A stretch of 64,000 nucleotides of DNA. It comes from JANWVO01 sp964458495. GTDB lineage: Bacteria; Acidobacteriota; Terriglobia; Bryobacterales; Bryobacteraceae. The stretch covers positions 210,847 through 274,846 of the forward strand of contig CAYWJB010000004.1 in NCBI GenBank assembly GCA_964458495.1. Reading direction: 5' to 3'. The notes below the pieces were generated by a model that made no database searches, was not told where the DNA came from, and was given only the letters and a program-made list of their open reading frames with translations. Of the stretch, positions 28,242 to 35,786 are shown piece after piece. A program made the position numbers and the translations under genes. The stretch's first letter is position 1; each line of letters starts with the position of its first letter.

Positions 28242-29546
28242 TCAGCCGACCACTTCGAGGATCAGATCCCTCTGTTCGGGTTCGCTGTTCGAGATGCGGA
28301 AGGCGTCCTCGATCCGCTCCACGGCCTCCTCCAGCCGGTCGGTCTGCGTGTAGTGGATGCGGCAGAGCACGTTGCCTTCTTCCACGCGGGCGCCGACCTT
28401 CACCTCGAGGAACACGCCCACAGCCGGGTCCACGGCGTCTTCCTTCGTGTCGCGTCCGGCGCCCAGCATGGCGGATGCGCGCCCGATCTCTTCGGCGTCG
28501 ATCGCCGCCACATAGCCGGCTCGCGGCGAGAGGATCTCGAAGCTGCCGAGCGCATTGGGCAGCAGGTCGAAGCGGTCGAGCACCTGCGGATTGCCGCCCT
28601 GCGCGGTGATCATCTCCTTCAGCTTGCGGTAGCCCGCCTGCTCGAGCAGCAGGTTGGTGGCGAGGTTGCGAGCGTCGTCCAGCGTCTCGGTGATCTTGCC
28701 GAGGAAGATCATGCGCGCGGCCAGTTCCAGCGAAATGCGGGTGAGGTCCTCGGGGCCCGAATTCAGCAGCGTCTGCGAGACCTCCATGATCTCCAGCGCG
28801 TTGCCGATGGCGCGGCCGAGCGGCTGGTTCATGTCGGTGATCAGCGCCTGCGCGCGCAGGTCGTTGCGCCGGGCGATGGTCACCATGATCTGCGCCAGGC
28901 GCCGGGCGTCGACCTGCCGCTTCATGAAGGCGCCCGAGCCCACCTTGACATCCAGCACCAGCCCGTCGAGCCCCATCGCCAGCTTCTTGCTCATGATGGA
29001 GGCGGCGATCAACGCCGGCGACTCCACTGTCGCCGTCGCATCGCGCAATGCATAGAGCTTGCCGTCAGCCGGAGTGACGGATTCGCTCTGCCCCATGACG
29101 GCGAAGCCCACGCGGTCCAGCACGTCCTTGAATTCGTCGATCGAGAGGTTGGTGCGCAGGCCGGGGATGGATTCGAGTTTGTCCAGCGTGCCGCCGGTGT
29201 GCCCCAGCGCGCGCCCGCTCACCATGGGCACCTTCACGCCCGCCGCCGCCGCCAGCGGTCCGGCGATCAGGCTCGTCTTGTCGCCCACTCCTCCGGTGGA
29301 GTGCTTGTCAATCTTCGGTCCGGGGATCGACGACAGGTCCACGCGCTCGCCGGAATCGATCATCGATTCCACCATGGCGCCGACCTCGTGGTCCGTCATG
29401 TTCTGGAAATAGACGGCCATCAGGAATGCCGCCATCTGGTAGTCCGGGATTTCTCCGCGCGTGTAGGAGTCTACAAGCCAGCGGATCTCTTCGGGCGACA
29501 GTTCCTCGCCGTTTCGCTTGCGCTGAATGAGGTCGACGGTTCGCAT
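28242..29546 (-). CDS. deoA: Pyrimidine-nucleoside (thymidine) phosphorylase
   Basis: 434-residue enzyme releasing uracil or thymine and (deoxy)ribose-1-phosphate. The family signature SGRALGHTGGTLDKLE is intact, and DKHSTGGVGDKTSL binds phosphate. Start chosen at the Met of MRTVDLIQRK (29546), which is the conserved N-terminus; an upstream Met at 29588 adds an unlikely peptide. First gene of the operon deoA-nupC-punA-cdd-amidohydrolase, all minus strand with 2-21 bp gaps or overlaps. Whether it is pdp- or deoA-type specificity cannot be told. Confidence 0.93.
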   Translation of the reverse strand: MRTVDLIQRKRNGEELSPEEIRWLVDSYTRGEIPDYQMAAFLMAVYFQNMTDHEVGAMVESMIDSGERVDLSSIPGPKIDKHSTGGVGDKTSLIAGPLAAAAGVKVPMVSGRALGHTGGTLDKLESIPGLRTNLSIDEFKDVLDRVGFAVMGQSESVTPADGKLYALRDATATVESPALIAASIMSKKLAMGLDGLVLDVKVGSGAFMKRQVDARRLAQIMVTIARRNDLRAQALITDMNQPLGRAIGNALEIMEVSQTLLNSGPEDLTRISLELAARMIFLGKITETLDDARNLATNLLLEQAGYRKLKEMITAQGGNPQVLDRFDLLPNALGSFEILSPRAGYVAAIDAEEIGRASAMLGAGRDTKEDAVDPAVGVFLEVKVGARVEEGNVLCRIHYTQTDRLEEAVERIEDAFRISNSEPEQRDLILEVVG

Positions 29547-29617
29547 TTTCAATTGCTTAGGGTAACACCCCGCAGTCCGGAAACACAAATCGGCCGTTCC
29601 TGGCGGACAGGCCGGGG

Positions 29618-30427
29618 CTAGTGGATGCCGGGTATGGGGAAACGGTATCGTCCGGCGAAGACTTCGCCGAACAGAGAGAGCAGACCGTCATGGATGCGCC
29701 CGTTGGAGACGGCGATGTGCGCGCCGCGGATGTCGGCAGGCTCGCCCTTCATGGTGGTGGTGCGCCCGCCGGCTTCGCGCACCAGCAGGAGTCCCGCCGC
29801 CATGTCCCAGGGGTTGAGCCCGAACTCCCAGAAGCCGTCGAGCCGCCCGCAGGCGACGTAGGCGAGATCGAGCGCCGCCGAGCCGCTGCGTCGAACGCCG
29901 TGCGAGGACATCGCCACCTGATGGAAAAAGTGCACGTTGACGTTTTCGTGACGCTTGCGCGAGGGGAAGCCGGTTGCGAGCAGCGCCTCCTCGAGCCTGT
30001 CGGTGGAGCTGACGCGGATCCGGCGTCCGTTGAGGAATGCGCCTCCTCCCAGCTCTGCTGTGAACATCTCCTGATGGAGCGGATCGTGGATGACGCCGGC
30101 GATCAATTCCCCGCGCCTCTCGAGCGCCAGGGTCACATTGAACGCCGGGTAGCCGTGGGCGAAATTCGTGGTCCCGTCCAGCGGATCGACATACCAGCAG
30201 AACTCGCCTGTCTTGTCGCGCAGTCCTCCCTCTTCTCCCAGCACGGAATGCGAGGGGAAATAGGCGTGGAGCCGCTCGACCACGAGGGATTCGCTGGCGC
30301 GGTCGGCTTCGGTCACCAGGTCGAACTCGCCCTTGAGGTCGAAGGAAATGCCGCGCTCGAAGTAGTGCGCCAGCAGCGCGCCCGCCTCGCGGGCGATGTC
30401 CACCGCGGTCTCCAGGAAGCTTGTCAT
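29618..30427 (-). CDS. suhB: Inositol-1-monophosphatase family protein
   Basis: Mg-dependent sugar phosphatase of 269 residues. Metal-binding blocks: GEEGG, the signature WYVDPLDGTTNFAHG, and NPWDMAAGLLLVREAGG near the C-terminus, all three catalytic motifs intact. Substrates of bacterial homologues include inositol phosphates, NADP(H) and fructose bisphosphate. It lies 30 bp downstream of the Hfq-like gene on the same strand. Confidence 0.92.
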   Translation of the reverse strand: MTSFLETAVDIAREAGALLAHYFERGISFDLKGEFDLVTEADRASESLVVERLHAYFPSHSVLGEEGGLRDKTGEFCWYVDPLDGTTNFAHGYPAFNVTLALERRGELIAGVIHDPLHQEMFTAELGGGAFLNGRRIRVSSTDRLEEALLATGFPSRKRHENVNVHFFHQVAMSSHGVRRSGSAALDLAYVACGRLDGFWEFGLNPWDMAAGLLLVREAGGRTTTMKGEPADIRGAHIAVSNGRIHDGLLSLFGEVFAGRYRFPIPGIH

Positions 30428-30457
30428 TTTGGGTCGGGAATAACCTGCATGGGCGGC

Positions 30458-30685
30458 TTATTCGCCCAGCTCGGCGATGTAACAGATGTCGTGCTTGAAG
30501 ATGAAAAGATTGGGGGCGTCGGGCTCCCGCGTGAGGCGGATGAAGGACTGGTCCCAATACTCGATATAGCCGTCCAAAGTTTCGCCCGACATCAGGCAAA
30601 CGCGCACAGGCGTCCTGGTGCTGGACAGCTTCCGCAGGTAGCGCGCTTCTTCAAATGTCTGCGCCGGTGCTTTGGATTTTGCCAC
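30458..30685 (-). CDS. Divergent Hfq-like Sm-fold RNA-binding protein
   Basis: 75 residues. After a short N-terminal helix (FEEARYLRKLSST) comes an Sm1-like strand set TPVRVCLMSGETLDGYIEYWDQSFIRL and an Sm2 strand FIFKHDICYIAEL. The pattern matches Hfq (a Gly before the bent strand, Asp-Gln in the WDQ position, and xKHxI for YKHAI) but many positions differ, so it is a distant Hfq. It would bind small RNAs as a hexamer (inference from fold). Start is GTG 30685 behind GGGAGG; a small GGGC-AAC-GCCC hairpin sits between the two. Confidence 0.72.
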   Translation of the reverse strand: MAKSKAPAQTFEEARYLRKLSSTRTPVRVCLMSGETLDGYIEYWDQSFIRLTREPDAPNLFIFKHDICYIAELGE

Positions 30686-30709
30686 TGGGCGTTGCCCTCC
30701 CCGCTGCCC

Positions 30710-31609
30710 TTATGGTACCCCATCGGCGAAATAGCCCGTTCTGGCCGACACCGTGTAGCCGGGTCTGGCCACGGTGAGCCGCACGCGGTGGAAGCGCTCC
30801 TTCGACGGAGGGATGTTTTTCGGGTAGTAGCCGATCAGGTACTGCGTGCGCAGATCTCCCAGAATCTCCGCGAACGCCGCATCCAGCGACTCGGGCGCCG
30901 CCGGATAAAACATCCTGCCGCCGGTGCCGGAAGAGAACTGGATCAGCGCATTTTCTCCGCGCAGATTGCGCCCCGCCTCGCCCTTCACGGGCACCAGCAG
31001 CAGCGCGTACAGCACGGCATCGGCGCGGTGCAGAGCTTCCAGCGCCTGTTCGAAGTTTGTCTTGCTGATGGTGTCGGCGCCGTCGGTCACCACAACGGCA
31101 ACGCGCCGCCCCTCGCGTTCCGCCAGACGCTCAGCCCCGAGGTAGATGGCGTCATAGAGCGCCGTGGCGCCTTCGCTTCGGAGCCTGCGCAGCGCCTGCT
31201 CCAGGCGGTCCAGCCGGCGAGTGAAGCCGGATTGCAGGACGACTTCGAAATTGAAAGAGATCAGCGCCGCCGCGTCGCGCGGATCGCCCTCCCGCACCAG
31301 CGCCTGGAAGAACCTCCGGATGGCGGTGAGCTCGTAGGCGCGCTCGCGCTGCGTGGACCGGCTGCGATCCACCAGAACCGCCACCGACAGCGGCTGCGCG
31401 GACTGCCGCTCAAACACGGCGATCTCCTGCTCCACGCCGTTGTCGGTGACGCGGAAGTCCTCCCGTGTCAAGTCCCCCGCCAGCGCTCCGCGCGCATCCC
31501 TGACAGTAGCCAGCACGCGCACCAGCTTCACGTCGACGCGGAATACAGGTTCCTGCGCGGCGGCGCCGGCCAGCGCCGCTACAGCCTGCCGGCGATCGAG
31601 GAGTCCCAC
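30710..31609 (-). CDS. VWFA-related acidobacterial-type protein, exported
   Basis: 299-residue protein with one von Willebrand factor A domain. MIDAS-like motif VLVDRSRST (D-x-S-x-S altered to DRSRS), then LISFNFEV, SEGATALYDAIYLG and VVVTDGADTIS. The block FRVTDNGVEQEIAVFE just before the VWA domain is typical of VWFA-related acidobacterial proteins (TIGR03436-like). I chose GTG 31609, which gives a Tat-like signal peptide (DRRQAVAALAGAAAQ) and overlaps the moaD-moaE fusion by 31 bp. Probably periplasmic; function unknown. Confidence 0.78.
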   Translation of the reverse strand: MGLLDRRQAVAALAGAAAQEPVFRVDVKLVRVLATVRDARGALAGDLTREDFRVTDNGVEQEIAVFERQSAQPLSVAVLVDRSRSTQRERAYELTAIRRFFQALVREGDPRDAAALISFNFEVVLQSGFTRRLDRLEQALRRLRSEGATALYDAIYLGAERLAEREGRRVAVVVTDGADTISKTNFEQALEALHRADAVLYALLLVPVKGEAGRNLRGENALIQFSSGTGGRMFYPAAPESLDAAFAEILGDLRTQYLIGYYPKNIPPSKERFHRVRLTVARPGYTVSARTGYFADGVP

Positions 31610-32298
31610 TCTCCCTCCACCCACACCGCCCCGTCCTCGAAGTGCTCTTTCTTCCAGACCGGCACTTCCTTCTTCAGGCGGTTGATCGCTTCCATTGCGG
31701 CGTCGAACGCCGGCTGCCGGTGCGGCGCCGCCACGGCGATGACGACGCTCGCCTCTCCGATCTCCAGCCGCCCCAGGCGGTGCACGATGCCGATCCGCGA
31801 CGCCGCATGGCGCGCGGCGATGTTGCGCCCCATCCCGGCCATCACCCGGATCGCCATCGCCTCGTAGCATTCGTATTCGAGGAACAGCGTCCGCCTGCCG
31901 CCGCTGTGGTCTCTGACGATTCCCTCGAAGACGACTACGGCTCCGTCCTGCGGCTGCGCAATGCGCGACCGCACCCATGCGGTATCAATCGGCTCTCGCG
32001 TAAGGGCGAAGAAATGCCCGCCGGCGTCTTCCTCCACCTGAATCCACGGCCCTTGCCCGCCGCTCACCGGAGGCAGCAGGGCCAGTTCATCGCCTTCGCG
32101 CAGCGCATCCGTGGGCAGCGCATAACGCTGATTGACGGCGATGACGGTGGAGCGCCTGTGCCGCTCCAGATCCGGCCACGCAGCCACGGCTGCCTCGAAC
32201 GCCGCTGCCACAGTCGCGCCCCCGGGCAGTTCCAGGGCGGCCTCCGCCGTGCCGGCAGCGTCTTTCAACATTCCAAAAAACAGGACTCGAACCTTCAC
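31579..32298 (-). CDS. moaX: Molybdopterin synthase, fused MoaD-MoaE subunits
   Basis: 239-residue fusion of the two subunits of molybdopterin synthase, which puts dithiolene sulfur into cPMP. Residues 1-about 82 are the ubiquitin-like MoaD part ending in LLPPVSGG, the glycine pair that must become a thiocarboxylate; the MoaE domain follows at once (WIQVEEDAGGHF, VRDHSGGRRTL, IVHRLGRLEIGE, KKEVPVWKKE). Mycobacterial MoaX has the same arrangement and is cleaved after the Gly-Gly. Start is GTG. Transcribed divergently from the thioesterase gene with 35 bp between. Confidence 0.92.
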   Translation of the reverse strand: MKVRVLFFGMLKDAAGTAEAALELPGGATVAAAFEAAVAAWPDLERHRRSTVIAVNQRYALPTDALREGDELALLPPVSGGQGPWIQVEEDAGGHFFALTREPIDTAWVRSRIAQPQDGAVVVFEGIVRDHSGGRRTLFLEYECYEAMAIRVMAGMGRNIAARHAASRIGIVHRLGRLEIGEASVVIAVAAPHRQPAFDAAMEAINRLKKEVPVWKKEHFEDGAVWVEGEWDSSIAGRL

Positions 32299-32333
32299 CC
32301 TACGGCCATCGTAGCATTGCGCCTCCGCGTACC

Positions 32334-32759
32334 ATGAAAGAGATGAATCGCGCCCCGGCAGAGCGCTCCGAGGTCCGCTTCCGCGTGCGCTATGCGGAGA
32401 CGGACCAGATGGGAGTGGTCTATCACGCGAATTATCTCGTCTGGATGGAGATGGCGCGCACGGAGCTGTGCCGCCTGCGCGGGGTCAGCTACCGCGAGAT
32501 GGAGCAGCGCAGCGGGCTGCACCTGGTGGTGGCGGAGGTGCAGTGCCGCTATCTGCATCCGGCGCGGTATGACGACGAGATCGTGGCGTGCGCCTGGCTG
32601 GCGGGCGCCCATCCGCGCATGGTGTCGTTCGCATACGAGATCCGCCGGACCTCCGACGGCGCCCTGCTGGCCACCGGCGAGACGCGCCACCTGTTTGTCC
32701 GCGACGGTAAACCGGCGAAAATGCCCGGGGAATTCCGCCCGATTTTCGGCCTGGCATGA
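32334..32759 (+). CDS. ybgC: YbgC/4-hydroxybenzoyl-CoA-type acyl-CoA thioesterase
   Basis: 141-residue hotdog-fold thioesterase. The catalytic signature RYAETDQMGVVYHANYLVW is at about 19-37 with the nucleophile-assisting Asp in ETDQMG. YbgC-type enzymes hydrolyse short-chain or phospholipid-linked acyl-CoA and often sit with envelope genes. Its stop overlaps the next ATG by 4 bp, so it leads a plus-strand group with the small transpeptidase and the SpoIID fusion. Met4 is an alternative start. Confidence 0.9.
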   Translation: MKEMNRAPAERSEVRFRVRYAETDQMGVVYHANYLVWMEMARTELCRLRGVSYREMEQRSGLHLVVAEVQCRYLHPARYDDEIVACAWLAGAHPRMVSFAYEIRRTSDGALLATGETRHLFVRDGKPAKMPGEFRPIFGLA

Positions 32760-33496
32760 TTTCGCGCCGGCACATTTTCGCCGCATTCGCCACGGCGGGT
32801 TCCCGCGGCGGCGCCGCAGTGGCGCTGCGGATCGAAGATGGGGCGCTGCTCCGCGTGGAGAACGAGCGGGCGGCCGCGGGCCGCGGGGCCGCTCCGGGCT
32901 CCGCCCTCAAGCCGTGGCTGCTGGAGGCGCTGCGGCCTTGGCGGCCGCGCGCCTGCACTGGCGAGTTGCGGATCGCAGACCACCGGCTGGATTGCATTCA
33001 CGCGCCTGTGGCCGGCGCTCTGGACGCGGAAACGGCGCTGGCCGCCAGTTGCAATCAGTGGTTCGCCGCTTCGGCGCTGGCCGCAGGACCGCGGCGGATC
33101 CTTCAGCGGCTTCAGGAAGGAGGCGCTCAAGCGCGGCTGGCGCAGACCCCGGAAGAACTGCAGTTGCAGGCATTGGGGCTGGAGGCGGTCCCGGTCACCG
33201 TGTTCGCGATGGCCCGCATTTACCGCAGACTCGCGCTCGAAGGCGGCCCGGTGGTGGCTGCGGGGCTGCGCCGCGCCGTGACCGAAGGCACGGCGCAGGC
33301 GGCGCAGGTCGACGGCATCGAGATCGCCGGCAAGACCGGCACCAGCCGCGATGGCGCATGGTTCGGCGGATTCGCGCCTGCAGGCAGGCCGGTGATTGCT
33401 CTGGCCGTGTTCCAACCCGGCGGCCGCGGGCCGCGCGATGCCGCGCCGGCGGCGGCGGAGCTGTTCCAGTGGGCAAGACGATCCGGCTTGCTCTGA
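32756..33496 (+). CDS. Miniature penicillin-binding transpeptidase-like protein
   Basis: 246 residues carrying all three serine-transpeptidase motifs in order: SxxK as GSALKP (about 48-53), SxN as ASCNQWF (near 97), and KTGT as IAGKTGTSRDGAWFGG (near 192). This predicts a DD-transpeptidase/carboxypeptidase or beta-lactam-recognising fold, but the domain is much shorter than in ordinary PBPs and no dimerisation domain or N-terminal transmembrane anchor is evident; a Tat-like start (SRRHIFAAFATAG) may export it. Overlaps ybgC by 4 bp and the SpoIID gene by 28 bp, so tightly coupled. Family call rests on motifs only. Confidence 0.72.
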   Translation: MISRRHIFAAFATAGSRGGAAVALRIEDGALLRVENERAAAGRGAAPGSALKPWLLEALRPWRPRACTGELRIADHRLDCIHAPVAGALDAETALAASCNQWFAASALAAGPRRILQRLQEGGAQARLAQTPEELQLQALGLEAVPVTVFAMARIYRRLALEGGPVVAAGLRRAVTEGTAQAAQVDGIEIAGKTGTSRDGAWFGGFAPAGRPVIALAVFQPGGRGPRDAAPAAAELFQWARRSGLL

Positions 33497-34815
33497 TCCT
33501 GGCCGCGCTGGCTGCCGGGGCCCGCGCGCAGACGATCCGGGTGCGCACGCCGGCGGGCGTCAGGACAATTTCCGTCGAGAGTTGTGTGGCTGCGGCTGTA
33601 ACAGGCGAGATGGGCGGCGTCCCGGGAATCGAGGCTCTGAAGGCGATGGCCGTAACGGCGCGCACGTATTTCCGAGTCCATGCGGGCCGGCACGGAAACG
33701 AAGGATTTGATTTTTGTTCGACGACGCATTGCCAGCGGCTGGATTTCTCCGTCCCTTCCTCCGCGGTCCGGCAGGCGGTGGCCGGGACCGAAGGGATTCT
33801 TTTGTGGTGGAAGGGTTCGCCGGCGCTGGTCTTCCACTCCGCCGACTGCGGGGGCCGGTCGGCCGGCGCGGGCGAAATCTGGCCCGGACTCGCACGACCG
33901 TACCTGGTTTCGCGGCCGGACCCCTGGTGCGTGCGTGCGCCTTCCGCGGCCTGGAGTGCCCGCGTGGAATGGCCGCGGCTGGAGAGGGCCCTCGGGCTTC
34001 CCGGGCTGCGTGCTCTGGACGTCACCCGCCGCACGGCCTCCGGACGTGTCCTGGAGTTGGGCTCCAGCCGCGGCCCGCTGGACGCGGAACATCTGCATCT
34101 GGCTGTGGGGCGGGCCCTGGGATGGAACCTGCTGCGGAGCCGCGTGTACGAAGTCGAATCTTCGGCGGAAGGCGCGGAATTTCGCGGCCGCGGCGCCGGG
34201 CACGGGGTCGGTTTGTGCCAAAAAGGCGCGATAGAAATGGCAAAAGCCGGCCTGGATTATCGTGAAATCCTCGCTCATTATTTCCCTGGCACGGCGGCCG
34301 GAATTTCGGCGCGCGGGCTGGGCTGGCGGAAGAACCGCGGCGAATCGGTGGACGTCTGGACCGTGAGCGGCGGTTCGCCGCTCACCCTGGCGGCAGCCGG
34401 CGCTGCATGGGCGGAGGCGCGCCGGCGGCTCGGCCTGGATGCCCGCTGCCGTCCGGCCGTTCGCGAGTACCCTTCCGTGGACCTCTTCCGGGACTCGACC
34501 GGCGCGAGTGGAGACTTCGCGGCCGTCACACGCGGATGCACGGTGCATGTGCAGGCGCCACAGCGCCTGGCAGGGCAGGGAAGGCTGCGGCAGGTGTTGC
34601 TGCACGAGATGATCCACGTGTTGGTGGAAGAGAACCGCTCCGCGCCGCTGCCGGAATGGTTTGAAGAGGGACTCGCCGAGCACTTTTCGGACGGCCGCGC
34701 CCGTCTCGCGGAACGGGCCCGCGTCGAGGCGCTGCTGCGCCGTTACGGGCGCGAGTCAGTCCTGCGCTTCCTGAAGACCGGACTCCCCCAGCAGGCGCTC
34801 GTAGATCCGGAATGA
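33469..34815 (+). CDS. SpoIID/LytB-domain protein fused to a C-terminal HExxH peptidase-like domain
   Basis: 448 residues from the GTG at 33469, which gives a signal peptide (KTIRLALILAALAAGARAQ). Residues about 20-275 are a SpoIID domain (peptidoglycan lytic transglycosylase acting on denuded glycans), with VESCVAAAVTGEMGG, VTARTYFRVH, STTHCQR and the signature GAGHGVGLCQKGAIEMA. After a linker a second domain (about 300-448) holds HEMIHVLVEE...EWFEEGLAEHF, a zinc-peptidase HExxH with a downstream Glu. The fusion suggests a bifunctional wall enzyme. It overlaps the transpeptidase gene by 28 bp and the macrodomain gene, tail to tail, by 60 bp. Confidence 0.82.
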   Translation: MGKTIRLALILAALAAGARAQTIRVRTPAGVRTISVESCVAAAVTGEMGGVPGIEALKAMAVTARTYFRVHAGRHGNEGFDFCSTTHCQRLDFSVPSSAVRQAVAGTEGILLWWKGSPALVFHSADCGGRSAGAGEIWPGLARPYLVSRPDPWCVRAPSAAWSARVEWPRLERALGLPGLRALDVTRRTASGRVLELGSSRGPLDAEHLHLAVGRALGWNLLRSRVYEVESSAEGAEFRGRGAGHGVGLCQKGAIEMAKAGLDYREILAHYFPGTAAGISARGLGWRKNRGESVDVWTVSGGSPLTLAAAGAAWAEARRRLGLDARCRPAVREYPSVDLFRDSTGASGDFAAVTRGCTVHVQAPQRLAGQGRLRQVLLHEMIHVLVEENRSAPLPEWFEEGLAEHFSDGRARLAERARVEALLRRYGRESVLRFLKTGLPQQALVDPE

Positions 34816-35331
34816 CGGTTCTCCGAACTGCACGAAGATGACCTCGCGCAGGTTCGATGCGCGGTTTTCCAGATAGGAGCGCACTTCTGCGGTGGCGATC
34901 CGCGCGGCCTCGTCCGCCGGATAGCCGTAGACGCCGGTGCTGATCGCAGGAAAACTGAGGCTGCCGCACGCGCGCTCTTCCGCCATCTCCAGGCACGTCC
35001 GGTAACAGGAGGCGAGCGCCTCGGGCTCGCCGTGCCGCCCGTCGCGGTAAACAGGGCCCACGGCGTGGAAGACGTATTTCGCCGGCAGCCGGCCCGCGCC
35101 GGTAGCCACCGCGTGGCCCGCCGGAACACGCCCCACGCGCGGCCGGATCTCGTCGAGCTCGCGCATGATGTCCGGCCCGCCGGCGCGGTGGATGGCCCCG
35201 TCGACGCCGCCTCCGCCCGCCAGAGCCGAGTTCGCCGCATTGGCGATGGCATCAGCGGCGACGCGCGTAATGTCGCCTTCGATCAGGCGCAAGGTCCGGC
35301 CGTTCGGCAACCGGTAGCGTCTCTCCATCAT
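34756..35331 (-). CDS. Macrodomain protein, O-acetyl-ADP-ribose deacetylase-like
   Basis: 191-residue macrodomain. Ligand-binding blocks: EGDITRVAADAIANAANS, the GGGGVDGAIHRAGG loop, AVGPVYRDG and FPAISTGVYGYP, all typical of YmdB/MacroD-like hydrolases that remove acetyl or ADP-ribose groups. Start at ATG 35331, overlapping the stop of the membrane protein gene by 4 bp. It is the last gene of the alpha-2-macroglobulin operon, an odd partner for a cytoplasmic ADP-ribose enzyme. Its 3' end overlaps the SpoIID fusion gene by 60 bp. Confidence 0.9.
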   Translation of the reverse strand: MMERRYRLPNGRTLRLIEGDITRVAADAIANAANSALAGGGGVDGAIHRAGGPDIMRELDEIRPRVGRVPAGHAVATGAGRLPAKYVFHAVGPVYRDGRHGEPEALASCYRTCLEMAEERACGSLSFPAISTGVYGYPADEAARIATAEVRSYLENRASNLREVIFVQFGEPSFRIYERLLGESGLQEAQD

Positions 35332-35786
35332 GGCCGCTCCTTCGAAAGCACGCCAAGGCAGGCCAGCAGCCAGCAGATGCCCGCGGTGAACAGCGCCCAG
35401 GCGGCGGCTGCGCGGAGGCCGGCGCTCCACGCCTGGCCGGCCAGAGTCTCGAAGCGCGGCACCCATGTGACCAGGGACGCAGGCGCCCACAGTGCGGCCG
35501 CGCCAAAGATGGCCAGCGCGCCCCAGAACTCGGCCCGCTGCGCGGCGCGGAACAGGCGGATGCCCTCCGGGGCGAACCGGCGGTGCGCGTAAGTGAGCGC
35601 CCAGGCGGCCGCCGCCGCCGATCCCATCAGGTAGGCGATGTTCAGAACGAGGTGCCAGCTCCGCTCGAGCGGCGTCCACAGCCAAGCGGCCGCCAGACCG
35701 GCGGCGGCGGCCAGAATCACGGAGGCCCACAGCCATCGCGGCCACAGGCTCAGCAAAACGCGCAGTGCTTCCTTCCATGCCGTCAC
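35328..35786 (-). CDS. Small integral membrane protein, unknown function
   Basis: 152 residues with four hydrophobic helices (for example LWASVILAAAAGLAAAWLW and AAAAWALFTAGICWLLACLG). No motif recognised. I chose the GTG at 35786 because it overlaps the alpha-2-macroglobulin stop (GTGA), matching the tight coupling of this operon; an ATG at 35819 would add a short basic peptide and overlap more. May serve the macroglobulin system at the membrane (inference). Confidence 0.65.
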   Translation of the reverse strand: MTAWKEALRVLLSLWPRWLWASVILAAAAGLAAAWLWTPLERSWHLVLNIAYLMGSAAAAAWALTYAHRRFAPEGIRLFRAAQRAEFWGALAIFGAAALWAPASLVTWVPRFETLAGQAWSAGLRAAAAWALFTAGICWLLACLGVLSKERP

